From Stephanodiscus triporus (Eukaryota > Bacillariophyta > Thalassiosirophyceae > Thalassiosirales > Thalassiosiraceae): a stretch of DNA of 12,080 bases. Both the position numbers and the translations under genes were made by a program. The DNA is taken from NCBI GenBank assembly GCA_036939755.1, contig JALLAZ010001335.1:1-12080 (forward strand), read 5' to 3'. Under the pieces are notes generated by a model. The model did not search any database. It was not told the DNA's origin and worked only from the letters and a program-made list of their open reading frames with translations. Position 1 is the first letter of the stretch. Each line of letters opens with the position of its first letter. This document shows, piece by piece, positions 1 to 7,388 of the stretch.

Positions 1-189
1 ATTACACTCACAAATTCCATGGGGGAGGATATCCTATGCTCAATATCAAGGTTTAGCGGGTTTTATTTATTTAAATGCTGACCACAGTTTTATTTGTTTT
101 CACATTTACCAATAACGGATTAAAGATCACTTTTTATTGTCAATTCATCTTTTTATTGCCAATCAATTCAATTAAAAGTCACGACCTAG
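1..189. other. AT-rich segment, possible intron upstream of an exon
   Basis: This stretch is AT-rich with runs of T, in clear contrast to the GC-rich sequence that begins near 190. An ATG-initiated frame opens at 75, but its first 38 or so residues are low-complexity and hydrophobic and look like translated non-coding DNA. Several AG dinucleotides lie between 177 and 204, including AAAAG at 174-178 and CCTAG at 185-189, so the segment may be the end of an intron whose upstream exon lies outside the window. No gene, RNA or repeat is otherwise visible here. Confidence 0.35.
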
Positions 190-611
190 GCCTCTATTCG
201 AAGATAGGACAGGCGCAGCAGGCACAATTTGCGGCTACTCAGGCCCTCTACACCAGCATGGGGTACCCTGCCGGGACGGATCGATTCGCCGCGAGTACCC
301 TATTGCAGTTAGTCGGCCAAACTGGGATAGCTCCAGTGCCCTCCGCCCCCAACGGCAACACCGACGTGCCCACCAAGCAAATCGCCGCTCCTATTGTCGC
401 GCAACAGCTCAAACCCCCTCGAACAATTTTCTCCGACAACGCCCTGAAGTCTCCGTCCAACGTCAAATCCTCCAAGGAGGATACGTACATCGACGCCTGC
501 TGCACCGCGAGCCGCCACAGCGGCAGCAACGGCTGCAATACAGGCTGCCCGGCTGCACATGCAGCTCAAGGAGAGCGGGGGTTTGATACCCCCCCCCATC
601 CCATCTCCTGA
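190..611 (+). CDS. Probable 3' exon of an unknown protein gene (5' end outside window or upstream)
   Basis: I do not recognise this protein. One plus-strand frame stays open to a TGA at 609-611, and its codons favour C or G at the third position (GCC, ACC, AAC, AAG, GTC), which suggests real coding. The product is rich in Q, A, P and S, starting near IGQAQQAQFAATQALY, with no catalytic motif or membrane segment, like the disordered tail of a regulatory protein. The true start is not clear: the ATG at 75 lies in AT-rich sequence, so an acceptor near 178-204 is more likely. From about 445 a second frame is also open and reads more naturally at the end (alanine-rich, then KESGGLIPPPIPSPELYIVP, stop at 634-636), so an indel or an unseen splice may shift frames between 445 and 560. 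A non-coding GC island is the main alternative. Confidence 0.35.
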
Positions 612-669
612 GCTCTACATCGTACCACTTCATTGATCAAATCACAGAGCGCCTCCCCAACAAGTAGTA

Positions 670-1022
670 ATGCTCCCTGATTCTTCAGCAATGATTGCCC
701 ATGAACCCACCCCTATAATACAAGCAATCACCAGGTAAGAAAACTGCTCCACATTTTTTGATTGTCACCTCTTCTCTTTCTCTCATGTTAAGAATCGCCA
801 ATTCACCAATACAAATGCAGAGGTTGCCAATTGGTGTCAAATAAAGGTTGTTATCTGTTGTGCAACACTTCAGACTTTCTAGTTGTACTTGATTTCCCTC
901 TTTGTTTAGTTTACACTAAGTGCTCTACTGTGCTTATTGTCAACACTTCAGACTTTCTAGTAGTACTTGATTTCCCTCTTCGTTTAGTTTACACTAAGTG
1001 CTCTACTGTGCTTATTGTGTAG
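670..1022 (+). CDS. Hypothetical small two-exon gene with an internal 26-residue duplication
   Basis: Proposed structure: exon 1 at 670-734, intron 735-820, exon 2 at 821-1022. The intron has a strong donor (CAG|GTAAGA), a pyrimidine-rich middle (CTCTTCTCTTTCTCTC) and a GCAG acceptor. Removing its 86 nt joins ATG at 670 in frame to a reading frame that runs to TAG at 1020-1022, giving 88 residues. The first 36 or so are unremarkable; the rest is two copies of a 26-residue hydrophobic unit beginning NTSDFLVVLDFPL. I recognise no family. The intron consensus and the frame agreement across the junction support it. Against it are the AT-rich composition, the small size and the fact that a 78-bp duplication keeps any open frame open. 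It may instead be a spliced 3' UTR of the gene upstream, since an in-frame stop lies at 634-636. It converges on the atlastin gene, with about 110 bp between stop codons. Confidence 0.3.
735..820 (+). other. Probable 86-nt GT-AG intron
   Basis: The 5' site is CAG|GTAAGA, close to the eukaryotic consensus. A pyrimidine-rich run sits at about 767-784, and the 3' end is AAATGCAG|AGG. Its length matches the 91-nt intron of the neighbouring atlastin gene. It lies in the plus-strand transcript, in a coding region or a UTR. Confidence 0.45.
863..1018 (+). repeat. 78-bp tandem duplication, two copies
   Basis: Copy 1 is 863-940 and copy 2 is 941-1018, head to tail without a spacer. Both begin CAACACTTCAGACTTTCTAG and end CTCTACTGTGCTTATTGT. 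I count two mismatches in 78 positions (T to A at 961 and T to C at 981), so the duplication is recent or homogenised. Because 78 is a multiple of three, the reading frame of the hypothetical gene 670-1022 is kept through both copies. Confidence 0.95.
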
Positions 1023-1131
1023 GATACATTCCGGGGCATTTTTTTGCCAACAGTTCGTTTAGAGGATGTAATCAAAGGACTCCATCATAATGTAATCCCT
1101 AACACGCTGAAAATGATCACTCTAACCTCGT

Positions 1132-3238
1132 TCAATCATGCTTTGCCTTTGCAGGAGCATCAGTCAACATGCGGTAGGCTGTCTTGACTCGATCAAGCAA
1201 ATCTGAGATTTGCTTTGCCTTGGTTGAAGCCACGATCACCAAGAAGAAAAAGACCACCATGTAAAGGTGAGACAAGAGCTCCGACGACGCAGCGCAAGTT
1301 TGACTCCAGCCAGAGCAGGTAAAATCCGCAATCCAGCGGAGAATGTAAGACACGCAAGCCACGACCATCGGAAGGAGGTATCTGAAGATATGCATTGGAA
1401 ACAATTTTTCACCAAGAACCTGAAAATCGATCTCGAGTAAAAAAAAAACGACGCATATCATAGCTGACTCACGTTTCCATTCCCAGCAGCGGATTTCGGC
1501 CCTCATTCAAGGACAAGAACACATCGTAGTCTTTCGCGATTTTCTGCACCACTTTGGCCCTGGCGTCCTCGATCGCCTTTCGGTTGCCAAAGTTGGCGAT
1601 CTCATCAAATGCTTTCAATGCCTTGAAGGATGCCTCCTTGTGCTTCTCCAACAATTCACTCGGTCGGTGGTAGTCATTTGCCTGCGGACCCGCCACCACA
1701 TTCATCAGGTCTGTGTAGGCTTCAACGCTTGCATTGATAGCAGTGGCATTGTTTGCTTTAGAAGTGGCCTCCAGCAAGGTTTCTGCCTTTGGGAAATTGG
1801 CGCCAATCTCCTCGAACATTAGCGCGTAGGATTTGATGTACGACGCGAGCTCAACGGCACTGAGTTCTCTCCCACGAACGGTCTTCGGCTCTAGGGGCGG
1901 GATGCCATCAATGCCATCGGTGTTGAACACCCGTTGGCAATAACGGTCCAACAACCGCATGAACAAGGGTTCAATTTTGCTCACATCTCCCTCGTATTTG
2001 TTCTTGATCACGCCAAATCCCGGGTGGGTCATCATGAAGCAACTGACGTCCTCGAAACAGGACGTGATTTGATCCCTGGTCTCCTTCAAGTCAGATGCCG
2101 CGCGTTCCGCGGTCACGTGCTCGAGGTACGCCGCCATCTCCGCCTCCATCGCGGCGATGTCGGTCTCGTCTTCCGTGTCGAAGTTCTGCCAATCGCGCAC
2201 TAGAAATTCAATCTTCTGGAATGGCTGCTTTCCTGGAACTTTCTTCTTGTACGAAGAACTCGCATCACCAGTCTCTTTCTCTGATTCGCCCGCATCTTCT
2301 CCATCCCCCTCGGATATGCCCATGGCCGCGGCTTTTTCCTCCGCCTCGAACGCCATGCGCCCGTACTCCGAGAACAACGCCAACTGCTGCAAGTTATCCT
2401 CCTGGATCCTCTTGTCGACGTTGTAAATCTGATAACTGCTTAGGAGGGTGCTCAATCCGAATATCGCCGCCGTCAGTCCCACGGTGGTCTCGTGATCGAA
2501 CATCCCCTGCGTGTCCACCAGGAGGACGGCCACCTCGTCCCCCCTGGACGGCCGGGGGAGGAAGTACGGGTCGCTCCACATCCACATCCCCGTGGTGTTC
2601 CTCTCCTTCCCCCCCCTCCAATCGAACGACCCCTCGTGCTGGTTCAGCGTCAGCACCCGCTCGAACCACCTCTTCCCGTCGTCGTCGGCGGCGGCGGCGG
2701 CATCGGATCCGACGGACCCGCCTCCCCCCCTGCGGACGCAGTGAGCCTCGAGGTAACGAAGGAACCAGCTGAGGAGGAAGGACTTGCCGGTCCGGAACGC
2801 GCCAACGACGGAAACGACGCAGACCTTCCATCCGGGCGGGACCTTCGAGAGTATGGCGTTCAGCTCCCCCTCGTGGAACGAGAACGCGTACGAGTCGGTC
2901 TCGGTACCGATGGAAACGATCTGCCGCGCCGACGGACGGGGGGGGGGCACCGGCGCCGGTGGTGCCATCATCGCCATGTCGGTCAACGATATCCCAAGCT
3001 CGTCCACGGCGTTAACGTCCTCGGCGGTGGGCACGCTGATGTCCGGGGGGGTGCCGGGCGACATGATCTCCGTCCCTCCCTCGTCGTCGCAGTCTTCGTC
3101 TCCTCCTCCTCCTCCTTCCGCATGATCGGAGGCGTTCGAGTCGGACTTGGGAGATGTTTCCAAGAGGTTGACCGGGGAGGACGACGGGGTGGGTGCGAAA
3201 TCCCTCTCGGAGATGATTACTGGCTCCTCGTCCAACAT
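1132..3238 (-). CDS. Atlastin-type dynamin-superfamily GTPase (ER membrane fusion)
   Basis: Exon 1 runs 3238 to 1473 and exon 2 runs 1381 to 1132, giving 671 residues. Residues 1-110 are acidic, proline-rich and probably disordered. The GTPase domain follows: G1 P-loop GAFRTGKS at 146-153, the switch region with RNTTG near 213-217, G3 DTQG at 242-245 and the GBP/atlastin-type G4 in FLVRDW near 345-350. An acidic insert sits at about 300-335. A helical middle domain ends with NEGRNPLLG, like the conserved segment just before the membrane in animal atlastins. Exon 2 supplies two hydrophobic helices (YLLPMVVACVSYILRW and LYMVVFFFLVIVAS) and a short basic, probably amphipathic tail. Atlastins insert such a hairpin into the ER, tether in trans and hydrolyse GTP to fuse tubules; that role is inferred here. 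The hairpin argues for atlastin rather than a soluble guanylate-binding protein. The start has A at -3. Confidence 0.9.
1382..1472 (-). other. Intron of the atlastin gene (91 nt)
   Basis: On the minus strand the donor is GGAAAC|GTGAGTC at 1472 and the acceptor is ATATCTTCAG|ATACC ending at 1382. Splicing here keeps the frame and joins the middle domain to the membrane hairpin. Without splicing, translation stops at the TGA made by the donor itself (1469-1471). A closer acceptor, TTTTCAG ending at 1420, follows a run of ten T residues but shifts the frame and removes the second membrane helix. The distal site is therefore preferred on coding grounds. Confidence 0.75.
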
Positions 3239-3559
3239 GGTAAGTATGCCGTCGACTCGAGAATAAAGATATGTAATACTAGATAGGAAGCTCCAATCGT
3301 ATGTACTTTTCTTTTTATTTTATGGCAGGGGACATCATCATCGACTCAGAATTCCTCTGAGCAACGTACTGATTCCTATGTACCTACACTGTAGAAAAGC
3401 TTCTGTCTGGCTAGAAGACCGTTGTGCGGCGACGTCCCCGCAGCAAGAGAGAACCAGGTTTCAGAAGACGGTTGGGGTGACCGGCGATGGCTCCTACCTC
3501 GATAGATACCTCGATAGATAAGTTGGTAGAGCTCGTCACGCTGGCTGGCATGACGCACC
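3239..3559. promoter_or_regulatory. Divergent (bidirectional) promoter region
   Basis: This 321-bp gap separates the start codons of two divergently transcribed genes, so it must hold both core promoters and 5' UTRs. It contains a T-rich patch (3308-3322) and, near the plus-strand gene, a 12-bp tandem repeat with GATA cores. I see no convincing TATA box at a known distance from a start site. No start site can be placed from the sequence alone. Confidence 0.55.
3495..3518 (+). repeat. Two tandem copies of TACCTCGATAGA
   Basis: The 12-bp unit TACCTCGATAGA occurs twice without a spacer and is followed by another TA. It sits 42 bp upstream of the armadillo-like gene's ATG and includes GATA in each copy. 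It could bind a GATA-type factor or be a chance microsatellite-like duplication in the 5' UTR. Confidence 0.7.
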
Positions 3560-3576
3560 ATGGGCGACGAAGATAG
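3550..3576 (+). promoter_or_regulatory. Short upstream ORF overlapping the main start codon
   Basis: An ATG at 3550 opens an eight-codon frame (MTHHGRRR) that ends at TAG 3574-3576, out of frame with and across the main ATG at 3560. The main start has the better context (CACCATGG, A at -3 and G at +4), while the upstream ATG has G at -3. If the transcript begins upstream of 3550, leaky scanning past this ATG would set the translation level. The transcript start is unknown. Confidence 0.4.
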
Positions 3577-4996
3577 CGACGATGAAGCCGACTTTCTCCT
3601 CGTAAACTGGGACTTGAATGGCGACGCCGAGAGCGCAGGCTCTCAATCGGAGGGAGAGGATGCTATTATCATATTCAACAACAATGTCGATTCATCCAAG
3701 GGCGGGGGAGAAAGGTGTGGTACTCCTAAGGATATCCACTCGGTTGTTCGGCGAATTGGCTCGCCCTTTTTATGTCAGCGCACATGCAACATGGAAGTCA
3801 ATGTCCTCAAGCATCAATCTAAAATTATTCCAGATGAGCGCAGTACGGAAGCTAGAAAAAATGCATGCATCATGTGCAATATCATCGACATGCGTCAAAG
3901 AATGAATGCCATAAAGAATCATATGGGCACAATGGCCCAATGTCGAGGATCTAGTGGCGATGCCTTGCGAGAGGCAGGGTCTATTTGTGCCCTCCTGACT
4001 GTTCTATGGAGATTGGTAGTTCAATCGAATGGCGATGATTCCGAAACGACTGCGTTGCTCCCACAAATGGCATATTCAGATGACGGCGCGAATTTCGTCT
4101 CAAAGATTCTATGCGGCAATCATCTACATCTAAGAAACGACGGTCCATCCTTTGATGGTATCGTGGCGAATGAGTTTGACATGACAGCTCTCGATTTGGC
4201 AACGTCTTGTCTAGGGTCACTACGAGACTTATCATGCGGATCGGCATCTAATCGAGCTGCAGTTCTTGCATGGACACCTCCAAGCTCGTGTAAGGCTGCA
4301 TGCATAGAAAATGGAGTTCATTTATTGAGCAACTACGTGAAGCGTTACGATCAATGGAAGTGGGAGGAAATCCTAGCCCTGGAACAAAGAGGGCCCGATA
4401 CACGCAATTCTGGAGCTGCAAATGAGTGCGTAGCATCTACGCATCGAGGGAAGAAGGAATTGAGACTGCTCACCAACGCCTTAGGAGCCATCAGAAATAC
4501 ATCACACAGCACACCAGACGTTTGCCAAGAAATGTTCGATCACGGTCTCGTCGATCCTCTCGTTTGGCGTCTAATGCCTCGTTGTTTAACGAAAAATAGA
4601 CAATCAACAACAATCGTGTCATCGCTTCCCGATGTTTCGCTCCCTTGGCGGGAGGCGTGTTTTCGTGCCGCCGGTTCTTTGATCAACCTCGCGGAGAAGT
4701 GTCCAGACGTTGCCCACCAATTGGGATCCGATCGTGAACTCATTCATCTTCTCATTGAGACTTGGGGTGGTGCCAGTGCAATGGCTTTCGACCAAGCAAA
4801 AACATCCGCACGGGCGCTGCCATTACTTCATCTTGGACTTGTTGCCATCTTGAATGCTGCAGCCGATGGTGCATTGGCAGAAGGGTTAGATGAAGTCATG
4901 GTACATGTACTGGAGAATGAAAAGATGAGGAAGAGGGTTGCACAGAGGAGGGAGGATGAGAGGAAACTTGGTCAAATCAAGCATATAATATTGTGA
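3560..4996 (+). CDS. Armadillo-repeat-like protein
   Basis: A single-exon gene for 478 residues, starting at an ATG in a strong context (CACCATGG) and ending at TGA 4994-4996. The first 50 or so residues are acidic and probably disordered (MGDEDSDDEADF). The rest is helical, with segments shaped like armadillo repeats: ALREAGSICALLTVLWRL near 135-152, LGSLRDLSCGSASNRAAVL near 218-236, ALGAIRNTSHSTPDVCQEM near 308-325 and AAGSLINLAEK near 370-380. These recall the 'A-L-N-L-S ... N ... G-x-x-x-L' pattern of APC and p120-catenin-like armadillo domains. The C-terminus is basic (RKRVAQRREDERK, 457-469). Such solenoids bind other proteins; no enzyme motif, signal peptide or membrane segment is visible. 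It shares a promoter with the atlastin gene. The fold is fairly likely, but partner and function are unknown. Confidence 0.72.
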   Translation: MGDEDSDDEADFLLVNWDLNGDAESAGSQSEGEDAIIIFNNNVDSSKGGGERCGTPKDIHSVVRRIGSPFLCQRTCNMEVNVLKHQSKIIPDERSTEARKNACIMCNIIDMRQRMNAIKNHMGTMAQCRGSSGDALREAGSICALLTVLWRLVVQSNGDDSETTALLPQMAYSDDGANFVSKILCGNHLHLRNDGPSFDGIVANEFDMTALDLATSCLGSLRDLSCGSASNRAAVLAWTPPSSCKAACIENGVHLLSNYVKRYDQWKWEEILALEQRGPDTRNSGAANECVASTHRGKKELRLLTNALGAIRNTSHSTPDVCQEMFDHGLVDPLVWRLMPRCLTKNRQSTTIVSSLPDVSLPWREACFRAAGSLINLAEKCPDVAHQLGSDRELIHLLIETWGGASAMAFDQAKTSARALPLLHLGLVAILNAAADGALAEGLDEVMVHVLENEKMRKRVAQRREDERKLGQIKHIIL

Positions 4997-5372
4997 CAGG
5001 CCTCCATAGCTCATGATAAGGCTGATAAAATCATCTCTAATACGTACGATACTATGAGTTTTTGTGGTGTTGACAAATTTCAACTCTCTCTCTCTCGTGA
5101 AAACCCTCATCGCTTCAACAGTGTCTTTCCTTTCAAGCATGGTGGTGTATTCACCTCGCTGGTAGCAGGATTGCTCGCTTTCGCGGGCAGTCTGCCTTGC
5201 CAGGGTTGATCTGGTAAGATTTTCACTTGGTATGTACCCTCTCTCTTATTGGCACCACCTTCTTGTGGATCCATACTGCCGGACTGGGCAGGGTGCATAG
5301 TCATGGTGGGAAAACATGGCACAGTCTCTATCAACAAGACACGAGCTGATAATTAAGACGTGCCTTAAGTTA

Positions 5373-5434
5373 GAGTTTGATTTCAAGATAGAGCATGTGT
5401 GTTTTAGTTTTAAGATAGAGTGTCTTGTGTTTTG
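5373..5434 (+). repeat. Imperfect tandem repeat, about 30 bp unit
   Basis: Two adjacent similar units share AAGATAGAG followed by a T/G-rich run (TTGATTTCAAGATAGAGC and TTAGTTTTAAGATAGAGT). The match is imperfect, and it looks like a local duplication in non-coding DNA. Confidence 0.5.
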
Positions 5435-5811
5435 CTTGACTATGGTCACAAAGGGTGCAACCACTTTCTATTGAGCTTCATTAACAGGCTAAGCATTATT
5501 CTGGTTTTGGCAGGGAACCAAAAACTCACCTTTGTACCATAGATGACAATTTAGGAGCAGTATAGTTTGGTGGTCAAAACCCTCTTCAACCATCAAGCAA
5601 ATGCCCCCAACTTGGTGGAACCCTTGGCCCATGCAGTGGCATTGATTCAAAAGATACACTCGTCAAGCCATCCAAAGGGGTTGGCCGAGGGTGGTGGCAT
5701 GGGGTTTTATTTCTACCCATGAAATAATGGAGTAATTAAATACTTGTAGTACCTCTATGTTATATCAAAATTGCCCACAAAGTCAAAGTGTTGGTGAGTG
5801 CTGGAAACATA

Positions 5812-5843
5812 AATAGAAAAATAATTTAATAGAAAAATAATTA
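5812..5843 (+). repeat. 16-bp AT-rich tandem repeat, two copies
   Basis: The unit AATAGAAAAATAATTT at 5812-5827 is followed directly by AATAGAAAAATAATTA at 5828-5843, with a single mismatch at the last base. It lies in non-coding spacer, with no further copies nearby. Confidence 0.85.
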
Positions 5844-6664
5844 CCTTACTATTAAACAATATCATTGCTTCCCTTCATTTATTTTTGGCTACTACTCTGA
5901 TTTTATCTGCAGATGTGAGCAGCAGCAGATGAATGCAAAAATTGACTGACAAAATGATACAATTACAAGCATCAAGCACAAGCATCACTGGCCATTTTGA
6001 CAGCCAAGCCGATTTTGAGCCAGTGCAAGGTGGTGCGCATTGTCCGATGGAGCATGACCAGACCCAGGGCTTCATTGGAAGCCACTGGATGGCACCATCA
6101 TCAGGTGAATGTTAGCACTGTATCATCCCAGGGGCCATCATAGTCATAGTCATTAACAGAACCCTTAACTTTTATAGATAGTACCAGGTTCCCACCATTT
6201 TTAGGAGGTACCATAGTGTCCGCCGCTGTAGTAGCAGCCACAGACCACATGGTGCTGGAATAATTCCCCAATACTGCCCAGACATCTTCCAATCATACAT
6301 GGGAGCAATTTCCATACATCAAAATGAATTTTGAATCAGCCAAATAAGTGCACATTGCATGTAGAATTAGTACTAGTACTCCTACAGTAGGAAGGTCAGT
6401 CATGAGTCACACAAAAAATGTGAACTTTGGCGGCTCCGTAGGTAAGGAACGGGTCATTTTTTTTTCAACAAAAATTTACATGAACCATATTGACATACTT
6501 TTGTGAGTGAATTGGGATACTCAGAATTGGTCCAGGGGCAATTTGAAAAAAATACATTTTTCTTATGGACCCCCTACTTAACAAACACCAACAAACAAAA
6601 GCTACACCAAGAAGCTAATTTAGCAAGCCAAAAAAGTTTTTTATGCTCATGCTACCACTGCTCC

Positions 6665-6960
6665 TACCGTATAGACCGGGGTTTAAGCACCAGTAGGGTT
6701 TAAGCACCAGACACTAAATCATAATTAGCAAATTAGATGAACTCAAATTTGAGATTGATGCAACCGTTTTAAGAAAATGGGGGCCACACCAAAACGATTC
6801 AGCGCAACAAGACAAATCCACCGGTATGCTGGTCGTCTAATATAAGGATTAACACAGCCCTTAATCTTAACTTTTTATGACATGGGGAACAAGAGCCTCC
6901 AATCGATTTAGCTGTCGCATCCTAAAGCATTAGCTGGTTCTTAAACCCCGGTCTACGGTA
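6665..6960. mobile_element. MITE-like element with imperfect terminal inverted repeats and TA borders
   Basis: The left end (6665-6693) reads TACCGTA, then TA, then GACCGGGGTTTAAG and CACCAG. The right end (6934-6960), reverse-complemented, reads TACCGTAGACCGGGGTTTAAG then AACCAG. The inverted ends therefore match over about 27 bp except for one 2-base indel and one substitution. The 296-bp unit begins with TA at 6665-6666 and ends with TA at 6959-6960, compatible with a TA target duplication as in Tc1/mariner-type elements. Inside the left end, GGTTTAAGCACCAG is repeated directly at 6695-6710. There is no coding frame, so movement would need a transposase supplied in trans. A simple chance hairpin seems unlikely at this match length, but the superfamily is uncertain. 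Confidence 0.65.
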
Positions 6961-7041
6961 CTTTAGAGAGAACTGAGAACCCTAGTGGTGAGGAAGTGGG
7001 CATTAGCTTACTCTACTCTAGGATCATGGACAGACCAAACA
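6961..7041 (-). other. Possible start of the 3' LTR of the copia element
   Basis: Read on the minus strand from 7041, the sequence begins TGTTTGGTCTG directly after a purine-rich tract. This is where the 3' LTR of a copia element should start (LTRs usually begin with TG). Only 81 bp remain before the MITE-like element. I could not find a matching copy upstream of gag, so LTR identity is not shown. A long reading frame continuing from RNase H stays open until 7008, which weakly argues against this boundary. Confidence 0.3.
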
Positions 7042-7051
7042 CCCCCCATCC
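7042..7051 (-). other. Candidate polypurine tract of the copia element
   Basis: On the minus strand this is GGATGGGGGG followed immediately by TG. A purine run just upstream of the 3' LTR primes plus-strand DNA synthesis in LTR retrotransposons. Position and composition fit, but the call depends on the unconfirmed LTR start. Confidence 0.4.
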
Positions 7052-7388
7052 GTGCGTCCAAGAGAAGAAGCACCACCCAAAAAGAGGGAGTGGGTTCCCG
7101 ACAGGGTCGGGATGGAAACCACAGATCGGCAAAAAAGAGAAAGAACCCAAAACGCCGAGAGAACCAATGCTGTATGAAACCTGAAGGAACAAAGCCGTGA
7201 AGACTCCGGAGAAGCTGACGGCCCGCACTGGAGAGGTGAGATATAGCCGGAAGAGATCGGCAGAAGGAAGAAGAAGCAAGAGCGGAAAAATAGGAGACAG
7301 GCCCAGCGGCACGAGCGGCACGGGCCGCCGTAGGAGTGGAAGATGCAGCCGCAGCCGCCTGACGACTGTGATGTACCGCCAGAAGAGA

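Larger units (their letters stand above)
4997..6664. other. Gene-poor intergenic spacer
   Basis: I see no convincing gene in these 1.67 kb on either strand. Open frames are short, lack coding-like codon choice and match no family I know. The first 200 bp presumably include the 3' UTR of the armadillo-like gene; no clear AATAAA is present just after its stop. The remainder is AT-leaning with small local duplications listed separately. It could contain diverged transposon remains, but nothing is recognisable by eye. Confidence 0.6.

Noticed and set aside
309..599. Minus-strand open frame opposite the 190-611 exon
   Set aside because: Low-complexity Ala/Gly/Val reading without a motif; the plus strand has more coding-like third positions.
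2492..3286. Long plus-strand frames opposite the atlastin N-terminus
   Set aside because: Arg/Pro-rich shadows of a GC-rich gene with clear GTPase motifs on the minus strand.
3376..3561. Minus-strand frame in the divergent promoter
   Set aside because: Short, no motif, and lies across the shared promoter and 5' UTR.
5875..6292. Short frames on both strands in the spacer
   Set aside because: About 60 residues each, no family features, no coding-like codon use.
7008..7388. C-terminal extension of about 125 residues in frame after the RNase H end
   Set aside because: Low-complexity and crosses the candidate polypurine tract and LTR start; more likely an open frame by chance than part of pol.
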